Under the pieces are notes generated by a model. That model was given only the letters and a program-made list of their open reading frames with translations. It was not told the DNA's origin and made no database searches. A stretch of 15,875 bases of DNA from DATKZH01 sp964475955 (lineage in GTDB: Bacteria > Planctomycetota > Planctomycetia > Pirellulales > Thermoguttaceae), in the NCBI GenBank assembly GCA_964475955.1, contig CAYYZY010000184.1, positions 1 to 15,875 on the forward strand. The letters are read 5' to 3'. A program made the translations under genes and the position numbers. Numbering within the stretch: position 1 is the first letter of the stretch; each line of letters starts with the position of its first letter. Of this stretch, positions 7,449-14,442 are shown one piece after another.

Positions 7449-7473
7449 CGTTCCCATGCCTCGCGTGGGAACG
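7449..7473. repeat. Short palindromic element, 11-bp stem, 3-nt loop
   Basis: CGTTCCCATGC (7449-7459) pairs with GCGTGGGAACG (7463-7473) through 11 positions, with one T-G wobble, around the loop CTC. No T run follows on either strand, so it is not a standard intrinsic terminator. It resembles palindromic repeats I recall from planctomycete genomes, where a similar word with C instead of T is common. Confidence 0.7.
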
Positions 7474-7481
7474 CTCGGCGT

Positions 7482-7555
7482 CGACGCTTCGCGTCCGAGG
7501 GGCGCAACCACCGGCCGGCGAAGGGGGGCCGCCGATGCGCGGACGCGAAGCGTCG
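7482..7555. repeat. 16-bp perfect inverted repeat whose arms are themselves hairpins
   Basis: Bases 7482-7497 (CGACGCTTCGCGTCCG) are the exact reverse complement of 7540-7555. Inside each arm is a smaller hairpin: GACGC-TTC-GCGTC at 7483-7495 and GACGC-GAA-GCGTC at 7542-7554. The two copies are thus one element in opposite orientation, 42 bp apart. They keep the 3-nt-loop geometry of the flanking palindromes. Confidence 0.72.
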
Positions 7556-7563
7556 GTCGGCCC

Positions 7564-7586
7564 GTTACGACGCGGAGCGTCGTAAC
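7564..7586. repeat. Short palindromic element, 10-bp perfect stem, GGA loop
   Basis: GTTACGACGC (7564-7573) and GCGTCGTAAC (7577-7586) are perfectly complementary around GGA. It lies 33 bp beyond the sdhB stop codon, where it may protect or end the sdh mRNA. On the minus strand no T run follows. Confidence 0.75.
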
Positions 7587-7618
7587 AAGGGGATCTGGGG
7601 GCGTAACGACGGACCTCC

Positions 7619-8488
7619 TCACCGGTCGAACCACTTCTTGAGCGTGTGGAGCGTGGCGGCGCGGCCGGCCCGGGCGATAGCCGCGGTGAGCGGGATGTCC
7701 TTGGGGCAAACCTTGACGCAGTTCTGGGCGTTGCCGCACGTCTGGATGCCGCCCTCGGAAATCAGGGCGTCGAGCCGCTCGCCCGCGTTCATCCGACCGG
7801 TCGGATTCGTATTGAACAGCTCCACCTGCGCGATCGCATGGGCCCCCATGAACGCCTGGTCGTAGGCCGCGCGCTGCCGAGCCTTGAACTCCTCAGGCGT
7901 TTCCCCCTCCTTGCAGGGGACCTCGATCTTGAGGAACTGGGGGCACGCCTCCAGGCAGCAGCCGCAGCTCATGCACTTGCTGTAGAGGTACGCCAACTGC
8001 TGGTTCTCCTGCGACTGGCGCGGCCCGGCGCCCAGGTGGAGGTAGCTGTCGACCGGCACCCACGCTCGGACCTTCTCCAATGAGGTGAAGATACGGGTGC
8101 GATCGACCACCAGATCCCGGATCACCGGGAACTTCGTCATGGGGCGCAGCTCGATCTCGCCGGGCCGGTCGGCCAGGAGTTGGTCGACCAGGGCCGTACA
8201 CGCCTGACGCACGCGCCCGTTGATCACCATCGTGCACGCGCCGCAGACCTCTTCCAGGCAATTGCAATCCCAAACCACGTGGGCGACCCTACGCCCGTCG
8301 GCCGTGGTGGCCGCCTCCGCGATCTTCTGGAGCACGCTGATGCAGTTCATGTCGGGCTCGTACTCGACGCGGAACCGCTGCCAGTAGCTGCGTTGGCCGG
8401 GGCCGTCCTGCCGGAGGACGCGAACGTGGAACGACTTCCTTGCTGCGCACGGCGCGTCGTGATTCTGCGGTGGCGGGTTCTTGCTCAT
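7619..8488 (-). CDS. sdhB: Succinate dehydrogenase iron-sulfur subunit
   Basis: The 289-residue protein carries the three clusters of SdhB in order. The 2Fe-2S site is C77-x4-C82-x2-C85-x11-C97 in CLEEVCGAC. The first ferredoxin motif is C172-x2-C175-x2-C178-x3-C182-P (CMSCGCCLEACP) and the second is CGNAQNCVKVCP (251-262). It passes electrons from SdhA to the membrane cytochrome, on the inner face of the cytoplasmic membrane. I place the start at ATG 8488 (MSKNPPPQNH). The frame stays open 43 codons further, to 8617, but that part only translates the palindrome pair and has no family similarity. No Shine-Dalgarno site precedes 8488, so the exact start is uncertain. It is the last gene of sdhCAB, but 159 bp from sdhA, an unusually wide gap in a tight operon. 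Confidence 0.95.
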   Translation of the reverse strand: MSKNPPPQNHDAPCAARKSFHVRVLRQDGPGQRSYWQRFRVEYEPDMNCISVLQKIAEAATTADGRRVAHVVWDCNCLEEVCGACTMVINGRVRQACTALVDQLLADRPGEIELRPMTKFPVIRDLVVDRTRIFTSLEKVRAWVPVDSYLHLGAGPRQSQENQQLAYLYSKCMSCGCCLEACPQFLKIEVPCKEGETPEEFKARQRAAYDQAFMGAHAIAQVELFNTNPTGRMNAGERLDALISEGGIQTCGNAQNCVKVCPKDIPLTAAIARAGRAATLHTLKKWFDR

Positions 8489-8647
8489 GATGGGTCGTGC
8501 TGGGAGGGGGTTGGCCGGCGGTGCGCCGACGTGCCGTCGGCGGCGAACGAACAGGTGGGGCACGATTCCATCGTGCCTGGCACGTTGGAAACGTGCCCCA
8601 CGGCAAAGTCCCGACAATGATCTCCTACGTCGTCCTGAACGGGGCGG
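8489..8647. other. Gap between sdhA and sdhB, mostly palindromes
   Basis: This 159-bp stretch separates two operon genes that are normally adjacent. It holds the twin hairpins at 8555-8601 and a smaller inverted repeat, GCCGAC (8525-8530) with GTCGGC (8536-8541). The open frame across it is an artefact of palindromic GC-rich sequence. Confidence 0.65.
8555..8601. repeat. Twin hairpin element between sdhA and sdhB
   Basis: GGCACGAT-TCC-ATCGTGCC (8559-8577) and GGCACGTT-GGA-AACGTGCC (8579-8597) are perfect 8-bp hairpins with complementary 3-nt loops, separated by a single T. The outer arms GTGGGGCACG (8555-8564) and CGTGCCCCAC (8592-8601) are also exactly complementary, so the element can fold as one long hairpin or as two short ones. 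It is the same design as the palindromes after sdhB and can be read as a REP/BIME-like unit. Confidence 0.8.
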
Positions 8648-10597
8648 CTAAACGGTTTGGCGGGCTTTCCACACTTCTTCGATGACGTCGCCGCCGACCA
8701 CGCCGTACAGCCGCGGGCGGGGCGGGATGAGCGAGACGTCGACCGGCTCGTACGTGATATCGGGCTCGCCGTCGGCCGTGAGCGTGGCGACCGTCGACTT
8801 GAGCCACCGCCGGTTGTTCTCCTCGAAACGGTCGCACCACGCCTCGGCTTGGCGGCGCCGCTCGGCCGGGTCGTCGGCGTCGACGTCGGGCGGGGCGAAC
8901 TCCGGCTTGTAGTGCGCCCCGCGGCATTCGTCGCGCTCAAGCGCCCCGCGGAGGATCGTCTTGGCCAGCGGGAACATGTCTTCAAGCGCCCGGGCAAACA
9001 CGGCGTTCTGATTGGCCCAGTTGCCCTTGTCGACCACCGGGGCGCGGCCTGCCTGCTCCTCCAACTCGGCGACTCGGCCGTACGCCTCTTCGAGGTCGGG
9101 GTTGTGGCGAATGACCGTGGCCACGCGGGTCATCAACTGCCCCAGCTCGGCGTGGAGGCGATACGGGTTCGGGCCGCCGTCGGGACGGGCCAGCAGGGCG
9201 TCGTACTCCGACTGGTGTTTCTGCCGTGCCCGGTCGAAGAGCGACGATGGCTGCTCGGCGGCCGGCCCGTCGGACAGGTTGCGGACGCACGCGGCCACGC
9301 CGGGGGCGACCGTCAGCCCGCTGAAGATGCAGGCGACCAACGAGTTGGCCCCCAACCGGTTGGCGCCGTGGAACTGGTAGTCGCACTCGCCGATGGCGAA
9401 CAGGCCGGGCACGTTCGTCTGCTGGTTGCGCGGCGAGCCGACGTTCAGCCCGCCCTCGGCCGTGCGGCCGTAGTCGCACCACAGCCCGCCCATCGAGTAG
9501 TGGACGGCCGGAAAGATCTTCATCGCCGCATTGCGCGGGTCGACGCCCTGGAACTTCTCGTAGATTTCGAGGATGCCGGCCAGCTTGCGGTCGAGCATCT
9601 CGCAGGGCAGGTGGCTGACGTCGAGGTAGACGCACATCCGGTCGGCCTCGACGCTGAGTCCCTCGCCCACGCAAACGTGGAAGATCTCGCGCGTCGCGAT
9701 GTCGCGGGGCACCAGGTTGCCGTACGTGGGGTAGCGGTCTTCGAGGAAGTAGTAGCGATCGGCATCGGGGATCTCGCCCGGCGGACGGGCGTCTTGCGGC
9801 GTGCGGGGCACCCAAACTCGGCCGCCTTCGCCCCGGGCGCTCTCGCTGATCAGCCGGAGCTTGTCGGCCCCCGGCACCGCCGTGGGGTGAACCTGGACGA
9901 ACTCCCCGTTGGCGTACCGGGCGCCGGCCTGGAAGACCCGGCTGACGGCGCTTCCGGTGCAGGCGATCGAGTTGGTCGAGCGGCCGAAGACGGCCCCGCA
10001 CCCGCCGCTGGCCACGACGACGGCGTCGGACCGGATCGCGCGGATCCGCATGCTCGTCATGTCCTGGGCCACGCACCCCCGGCAGCGGCCCTGGGAGTCG
10101 AGGATCGGCCCCAGGAAGTCGCAGCCCTCGAATTTCGTCACCTTGCCGGCGACCTCCCAGCGGCGGACCTGCTCGTCGAGGGCGTAGAGGAGCTGTTGGC
10201 CCGTCGTGGCGCCGGCGAAGGCCGTCCGCTTGTAGAGGGTGCCGCCGAAACGGCGCTGGTCGCGAAAGCCCTCGGGCGTGCGATTGAAGGTGACGCCGAG
10301 GCGGTCCATCAGCTCGATGATCCGAGGCGCCCAGTCGGCCAGTTCCTTGACGGGCGGCTGGTGCTGGAGGAAGTCGCCGCCGTAGATGGTGTCGTCGAAA
10401 TGCTTCGATTCGGCGTCGCCGAGCTGTCGGGTGAGGTCGTTGACGCTGTTGATACCGCCCTGGGCACACGCGCTGTGGGATCGCTTGGCGGGGGTGAGGC
10501 TCATCAGGCCGACGTCGACGCCCAACTCGGCGAGCTTCATGGCGGCCGCCAACCCGGCCAGTCCGCCGCCGACCACCATCACTTGCGGGTCTGCCAT
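8648..10597 (-). CDS. sdhA: Succinate dehydrogenase flavoprotein subunit
   Basis: The 649-residue protein oxidises succinate to fumarate and carries FAD. The Rossmann motif is VVGGGLAGLAAA (8-19). SHSACAQGG follows, with His41 matching the histidine that binds FAD covalently. HPTAVPG (237-243), ESARGEGG (252-259, with the catalytic Arg), RDIATREI (298-305), HYSMGGLW (366-373) and GANRLGANSL (411-420) complete the active site and FAD pocket. The length and the insertion between ARGEGG and RDIATRE fit the SdhA of type-B (menaquinone-linked) complexes. GAGGA stands 9 nt before ATG 10597. It begins 24 nt after the sdhC stop, so the two are surely one transcript. Long open frames on the opposite strand (up to 8657-11491) are shadows of its codon bias. 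Confidence 0.97.
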   Translation of the reverse strand: MADPQVMVVGGGLAGLAAAMKLAELGVDVGLMSLTPAKRSHSACAQGGINSVNDLTRQLGDAESKHFDDTIYGGDFLQHQPPVKELADWAPRIIELMDRLGVTFNRTPEGFRDQRRFGGTLYKRTAFAGATTGQQLLYALDEQVRRWEVAGKVTKFEGCDFLGPILDSQGRCRGCVAQDMTSMRIRAIRSDAVVVASGGCGAVFGRSTNSIACTGSAVSRVFQAGARYANGEFVQVHPTAVPGADKLRLISESARGEGGRVWVPRTPQDARPPGEIPDADRYYFLEDRYPTYGNLVPRDIATREIFHVCVGEGLSVEADRMCVYLDVSHLPCEMLDRKLAGILEIYEKFQGVDPRNAAMKIFPAVHYSMGGLWCDYGRTAEGGLNVGSPRNQQTNVPGLFAIGECDYQFHGANRLGANSLVACIFSGLTVAPGVAACVRNLSDGPAAEQPSSLFDRARQKHQSEYDALLARPDGGPNPYRLHAELGQLMTRVATVIRHNPDLEEAYGRVAELEEQAGRAPVVDKGNWANQNAVFARALEDMFPLAKTILRGALERDECRGAHYKPEFAPPDVDADDPAERRRQAEAWCDRFEENNRRWLKSTVATLTADGEPDITYEPVDVSLIPPRPRLYGVVGGDVIEEVWKARQTV

Positions 10598-10621
10598 CGG
10601 GGTGCGTCCTCTTTCGGTGAA

Positions 10622-11326
10622 TCAGGAGGGAACGGGGACCGCGAGCATGCTGAGGATCGCGCCCACGCCCACCAAGGCCAGGGCAATGCCGATCATCAGG
10701 CAGGGCAAGTTGGCCCATCGCTGGGCGTGGGGGCTCGTCCACACGCCCCAGGTAATGCCGGCCGTCCAAATCCCGTTGGCGAAGTGGTAGACGAGGGCCA
10801 GTGTCCCGACGAAGTACGCGGCCGTCACCAACCAAGACGACTGGATGGCCGCCGCGGCCGTTTCGGGCGCGCGGTGCGTGTCGAACTGGGCTCCGCCCCA
10901 CGGCCGGATCATCTCCGCCCACCACTCCGCCCGAATCCACCCGTGCATGTGAAACACGTGCCAGAGGATGAACAAAAAGGCGATCACCCCGGTCGCCCGC
11001 TCGAGCGTGTAGCGGAAGTTCTCGCGGTACGGGTAACCCAGCAGGCTGCGTTTCCCCCGGGTGATGATGGCCAGCCCGACCAGCCCGTGGAACAGGATGG
11101 GCAGGAAGATCACGCCCCACTCGAGCACGAAGAGGGTGGTGGGGCCGAGCACGTGGATCTGGTCGGCGCGGCGTTGGAAGGTCTCGGGTCCGTCGATCAC
11201 GGCGGCGTTGGTGGCCAGGTGGAAGGCAAGGAAGCCGCCCAGCGGCACCAGCCCCAACAGCGAGTGAAGGCGGCGGACGACGAACTCGTGACGCCCGAAA
11301 ACCGAAGCGGGATGGGGAATCGTCAT
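10622..11326 (-). CDS. sdhC: Succinate dehydrogenase cytochrome b subunit, five-helix type
   Basis: The 234-residue membrane protein has five hydrophobic segments (about 20-40, 64-88, 111-130, 163-183, 208-230). Histidines fall where the diheme type-B cytochromes have their haem ligands: His21 in RRLHSL, His36 in FHLATN, His80 in LFHGLVG, His123/126/128 in LWHVFHMHGW and His181 in YHFANGIW. A single polypeptide of this kind replaces SdhC plus SdhD and hands electrons to quinone. The start is uncertain: ATG at 11326, 11347 and 11362 are in frame and none has a clear ribosome site. I take 11326 because the family's conserved part starts shortly after (RHEFVVRRLHS). It is the first gene of sdhCAB. 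The identity is secure by family pattern and operon position. Confidence 0.93.
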   Translation of the reverse strand: MTIPHPASVFGRHEFVVRRLHSLLGLVPLGGFLAFHLATNAAVIDGPETFQRRADQIHVLGPTTLFVLEWGVIFLPILFHGLVGLAIITRGKRSLLGYPYRENFRYTLERATGVIAFLFILWHVFHMHGWIRAEWWAEMIRPWGGAQFDTHRAPETAAAAIQSSWLVTAAYFVGTLALVYHFANGIWTAGITWGVWTSPHAQRWANLPCLMIGIALALVGVGAILSMLAVPVPS

Positions 11327-11496
11327 CGGCGGGATTCTATTTGTCATCACGAGGAAAGTCACGTGGATTCAAGCAACAGGAGGCCGCCGAGCCACCGGAG
11401 AAGCACTCGCTCGGTCTCCTTCGTTTCCTCTCGTTCAACACAAACGAAAGCAGGCATGGGAAAAGCCCATGCTGCCGTCAAGCCGCGTTGAAGCAC
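11327..11496. other. Upstream region of sdhCAB
   Basis: This 170-bp spacer lies between the AlsS-like gene and sdhC, both minus. It should hold the sdh promoter, which I cannot identify. A possible 15-codon leader ORF reads from GTG 11406 to TGA 11359 with AAGGAG (11416-11421) 9 nt before it; seven of its 15 residues are Leu. Chance is a good alternative. Confidence 0.35.
11454..11472 (-). terminator. Hairpin downstream of the AlsS-like gene
   Basis: GCATGGG (11454-11460) pairs with CCCATGC (11466-11472) around AAAAG. On the minus strand it begins 24 bp after the AlsS-like stop codon and is followed by CTGCTTTCGTTTGTG, only moderately T-rich. It may be a terminator or another dispersed palindrome; its loop is 5 nt, unlike the 3-nt loops of the others. 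Confidence 0.4.
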
Positions 11497-13131
11497 TCAG
11501 ATCGGGCAGACGAGCTTCCCCAGCTTCTCGGTCAGTTTCATGTTCTCAGAGTAGTCGACGGGGCAATCGATCACGGCGACCGTCCGGTCGGCGATCGCCT
11601 GCTCCAGGATCGGCACCAGCTCGTCGGCCGCGCCGACGCGATACCCCTTGGCCCCGAAGCTCTCGGCGAACTTGACGAAATCGGGGTTGCCGAACGCCAC
11701 GTGGCTCTCGCGGCCGAAGCGCCGCAACTGGTGCCACTTGATCAGCCCGTAGCCGTCGTCGTTCCAGATCAGGACGACGATCGGCGTGCCGACGCGGAGC
11801 GCCGTCTCGATCTCCTGGCAGTTCATCATGAAGCCCGCGTCGCCGGTGACGGCCACCACGGTCTTCTCCGGAAACGCGAGCTTGGCGGCGATCGCCCCGG
11901 GCAGCGAGATGCCCATCGCGGCGAAGCCGTTGGAGATGATGCACGTGTTGGGGGCCTCCGCCTGATACATCCGGGCCATCCACATCTTGTGGGCCCCCAC
12001 GTCGCAGACGGCGATACACTCCGCCGAGAGAACCTGGCGCAGGTCCCACACGATCTTCTGCGGCTTGAGCGGAAACGAGACATCGTGGGCGAATTCGGCC
12101 AGGTCTTCGAGGATCGCGCGGCGGAGGTTCTGGGTCAGCGATTCCTCGCGCGGCTCGACCAGCGCGGCGATCCCTTCCAGCCCCGCCGCGACGTCGCCGA
12201 TCACCCCCGCGGTCACCACGTAGTGCTCGTCGACCTCGGCGGGCGAGGGGTTGACGTTGATGACCTTGTGATCTTTGTTGGGGTTCCACGGGTGGGGGTG
12301 GTATTCGACCATGTCGTAGCCGACGCAGATGATCACGTCGGCCCGGCCGAAGCCGCAGCTCACGTAATCGCGCGACTGGAGGCCGATCGTGCCCAGGCAG
12401 AGCGGGTGCGACGAGGGGATCGCGCCTTTCGACATGAACGTGGTCGCCACCGGAATCCGCAGCTTCTCGGCGAAGGCGACGAGCGTGTCGCTGGCGCGCC
12501 CGCGGACCACCCCGTTGCCGGCCAGGATGAGCGGATAGTCGGCCGCCGCGATGATGTCGGCCGCCTCGCGGATCTTCTGCGGCGCCGGCACCGGAGGCAT
12601 GGGAGACTGAACCCTCAGCGGCGACTTGCCTTCCACCTCCATCCGGGCCACGTTCTCCGGAAAATCGATGAAACTGACGCCCGGCTTCTCCGCCTCGGCC
12701 TGCTTGAACGCCTTGCGCACGACCTCGGGCACGGTTTCGGGCTCGACCACCTGCGTGCAGTATTTGGAGATCGGGCGGAAGAGGTTGACCAGGTCGAGGT
12801 GCTGGTGGCTCTCCTTGTGGAACCGGGTGGTTGCCGCCTGGCCGGAGATGGCGACCAGGGGGGCGTGGTCCATGTTGGCGTCGGCCACGCCGGTCACCAG
12901 GTTGGTCGCCCCGGGCCCGAGCGTGGCCAGGCACACGCCTGCCCGACCGGTCAATCGCCCGTAAACGTCGGCCATGAAGGCGGCGGCCTGTTCGTGCCGC
13001 GTGGCGATGAAGCGGATCGTGCTGTCCAGGAGCACGTCCATCACGTCGACGTTCTCCTCGCCCGGGATCCCGAACAGGTAGTCGACCCCCTCGTTCTCCA
13101 GGCAACGGACGAACAGCTCCGCGGCTTGCAT
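11497..13131 (-). CDS. Acetolactate synthase-like ThDP-dependent enzyme (AlsS/IlvB family)
   Basis: The 544-residue protein has the three domains of ThDP-dependent decarboxylases/synthases. GIPGEENVDVMDVL (21-34) and RHEQAAAFMADVYGRLTG (45-62) hold the catalytic Glu47 that activates ThDP. LGPGATNLVTGVADA (71-85) and HKESHQHLDL (105-114) follow. The cofactor motif runs GDAGFMMNCQEIETAL...NDDGYG (430-462); most members have Gly-Asp-Gly where this has Gly-Asp-Ala. The stretch from GNPDF to AESFGAKGYRV resembles Bacillus AlsS, so joining two pyruvates to acetolactate is the best guess. FAD-binding features typical of anabolic IlvB are not obvious, and no ilvN regulatory subunit is adjacent. Other 2-oxo-acid enzymes of the family cannot be excluded. 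It starts 1 nt after the phosphatase stop, with GGAGA about 10 nt before its ATG, so translation is probably coupled. Confidence 0.85.
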   Translation of the reverse strand: MQAAELFVRCLENEGVDYLFGIPGEENVDVMDVLLDSTIRFIATRHEQAAAFMADVYGRLTGRAGVCLATLGPGATNLVTGVADANMDHAPLVAISGQAATTRFHKESHQHLDLVNLFRPISKYCTQVVEPETVPEVVRKAFKQAEAEKPGVSFIDFPENVARMEVEGKSPLRVQSPMPPVPAPQKIREAADIIAAADYPLILAGNGVVRGRASDTLVAFAEKLRIPVATTFMSKGAIPSSHPLCLGTIGLQSRDYVSCGFGRADVIICVGYDMVEYHPHPWNPNKDHKVINVNPSPAEVDEHYVVTAGVIGDVAAGLEGIAALVEPREESLTQNLRRAILEDLAEFAHDVSFPLKPQKIVWDLRQVLSAECIAVCDVGAHKMWMARMYQAEAPNTCIISNGFAAMGISLPGAIAAKLAFPEKTVVAVTGDAGFMMNCQEIETALRVGTPIVVLIWNDDGYGLIKWHQLRRFGRESHVAFGNPDFVKFAESFGAKGYRVGAADELVPILEQAIADRTVAVIDCPVDYSENMKLTEKLGKLVCPI

Positions 13132-13132
13132 G

Positions 13133-13942
13133 TCACTGGATCTCCGCGACGATGAGGGTCATGTCGTCGGTCGTCGGGCCGTGCTGGAATCGAGCGACCT
13201 CCCCTAGAATGTGGTCGGCCGTGTCGAACAGGTCAAGGGACATGGCGTCGGCGGCGATTCGGGAAAGCCCCTCGGTGCGCAAGAGCCGACCCTCGGCGTC
13301 GGCGGCTTCGGTCAATCCGTCGGTATAGACCAGCAGCCGGTCGCCCGGCCCTACGTCGAGGCTGTGCTGGGGCTCCTCCGACAAGCAGTCCTCCATGATC
13401 CCGACCACCAGGTTTTGGCTCTCCAGCTCTTGGACGCTGGCGCCGCCGCGGCGGATCAGCAACGGGCTGGGGTGCCCGGCGCCGCTCCAAGTCACGCGGT
13501 GACGCGTCAGATCGATTCTGGCGACGAAGAACGTCAGGTAGAGGTTGGTTTCTTCGAAGAACTCGAAAATGAACCGGTTCAGCGAACGGAGGACCTCGTA
13601 AGGCTCGCGCCCGTAGACGATGCTGTACCGTACTTCGCTGCTGACGCGGGTGGCCAGAAGCGCCGGGCCGATGCCGTGGCCGGTGACGTCGCAGATGGTG
13701 ACGTAACAGGTCTCCCAATCGGAGAAGCGAACCTGACAGTAGTCCCCGCCGACTTCTTCCACCGGCACGTAGCGGACGTCGACCAGGATCCGCTCGTGCC
13801 GGACCGGGTCCGGCAGCAAGCTGTCGTGCACGCTGGCCGCCAGCTCCAACTGGCGTTTCAGCTTGATTTGGCTGATCTCCAGGGCGCGTTCCGATCCCTC
13901 GAGCCGTTTGCGCAACTGGTCGACGGTCAGGTCGTCCGACAT
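13133..13942 (-). CDS. SpoIIE/RsbU-type serine phosphatase (PP2C family)
   Basis: The 269-residue protein has a short helical N-terminus (about 5-40, probable coiled coil) and then a complete PP2C-like SpoIIE domain. Metal-binding motifs are seen in order: EEVGGDYCQ (62-70, Asp67), CDVTGHGIG (84-92, Asp85), YTDGLTEA (206-213, Asp208) and TTDDMTLIV (257-265). These enzymes dephosphorylate serine on anti-sigma-factor antagonists or similar regulators. Here no sensor, receiver or membrane domain is attached. I choose ATG 13942 (MSDDLTVDQL), with GCGGAG about 8 nt before it; the in-frame extension to 14071 adds 43 Arg-rich residues without family character. It lies 1 nt from the AlsS-like gene in the same direction, an unusual partner. 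No STAS-domain or anti-sigma gene is in the window, so its target is unknown. Confidence 0.9.
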   Translation of the reverse strand: MSDDLTVDQLRKRLEGSERALEISQIKLKRQLELAASVHDSLLPDPVRHERILVDVRYVPVEEVGGDYCQVRFSDWETCYVTICDVTGHGIGPALLATRVSSEVRYSIVYGREPYEVLRSLNRFIFEFFEETNLYLTFFVARIDLTRHRVTWSGAGHPSPLLIRRGGASVQELESQNLVVGIMEDCLSEEPQHSLDVGPGDRLLVYTDGLTEAADAEGRLLRTEGLSRIAADAMSLDLFDTADHILGEVARFQHGPTTDDMTLIVAEIQ

Positions 13943-14116
13943 TCGGTGCTCCGCCGCAGCAAATCCATACGCCCCCTTGACCTGCGCGAATAACGGCCTG
14001 AACCTATCGGCCCTCACGAAATCATATCGGCGGCGGCCAGCCCGGGAAGCCTCTAGGGCGCGGCGCGACAAGGGGCGAATCGTCCGTCGATGGGCGGTTT
14101 GCCGCTCTCAACGGCG

Positions 14117-14144
14117 GGGTGGCCGGGGTCGAGCGCAGCCACCC
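14117..14144. repeat. Small palindromic element, 7-bp stem
   Basis: GGGTGGC (14117-14123) pairs exactly with GCCACCC (14138-14144) across 14 nt (CGGGGTCGAGCGCA). Similar GTGGCCGGGGTCGAGCGCAG words recur in planctomycete intergenic DNA as I recall them; this cannot be confirmed here. Confidence 0.4.
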
Positions 14145-14270
14145 TCAATTGCACAGGCCATTCCCTCGCAAGTTCCTATTGTGCATCGTCCGGGGAAGGT
14201 TACCATATCGCTGTGGACACTGCCGCACACGGGGCGGAGCCGCGCCCGGCCAGCCCGGTTTGTAACCGAA

Positions 14271-14311
14271 CGCCGCCGGCCGCCGTCTATTCCCAGAAAC
14301 GGCCGGCGGCG
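14271..14311. repeat. 12-bp perfect inverted repeat upstream of the RND operon
   Basis: CGCCGCCGGCCG (14271-14282) and CGGCCGGCGGCG (14300-14311) are perfectly complementary around a 17-nt AT-richer loop. It ends 131 bp before the adaptor start. It may be an operator, an RNA hairpin in the leader, or a by-product of GC-rich sequence. Confidence 0.4.
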
Positions 14312-14442
14312 ACCGCCGACAGGGCTCGATCGGCGGATCGTCGGCCGGGCCCTTCCCCGAGCGAATGGGGCCGCGGGGCGTCCCCCCCGCCCGATTCGGG
14401 GCACGGCCAGATGGAACGATTGTTGCAAGCGGAGACCAAAGC

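Larger units (their letters stand above)
7302..7618. other. Palindrome-rich intergenic region between sdhB and the 96-aa gene
   Basis: This 317-bp stretch has no supportable gene. From the left it holds two adjacent 10-bp palindromes (7318-7340), about 100 bp without visible structure, then three hairpin units (7449-7473, 7482-7555, 7564-7586). It should include the 3' end of the sdh transcript and the promoter of the 96-aa/dcd pair, both on the minus strand. No convincing sigma-70 promoter can be read; TATATA within the first palindrome lies close to the start codon and lacks a -35. Confidence 0.6.
13943..14442. other. Divergent intergenic region between phosphatase and RND genes
   Basis: The 500-bp spacer must hold promoters for both directions. 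No gene is supportable. It contains a 7-bp stem at 14117-14144, a 5-bp perfect dyad CGGTT-TGT-AACCG at 14256-14268, and the 12-bp inverted repeat at 14271-14311. TTGCAC at 14149-14154 and TATTGT downstream are 22 nt apart, too far for a standard promoter. The GC content is high throughout, so some symmetry is expected by chance. Confidence 0.5.

Noticed and set aside
7449..7586. An intrinsic terminator of the sdh operon
   Set aside because: The stems are strong, but no T run follows any of them on the minus strand, so a classical terminator cannot be claimed.
7449..7612. A CRISPR array
   Set aside because: The repeats are inverted and differ from one another; there are no equal-length direct repeats with unique spacers and no cas genes.
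8489..8617. A 43-codon N-terminal extension of sdhB
   Set aside because: It only translates the twin hairpin element, has no SdhB similarity and would give an implausible Arg-rich leader.
8657..11491. A 944-codon plus-strand open frame opposite sdhA and sdhC
   Set aside because: It is antisense to strongly recognised genes and has a low-complexity Arg/Gly/Val/His-rich product. Long antisense frames are expected where third positions are mostly G or C.
11341..13155. A 604-codon plus-strand frame opposite the AlsS-like gene
   Set aside because: Antisense shadow with a His/Arg/Asp-rich product and no recognisable domain.
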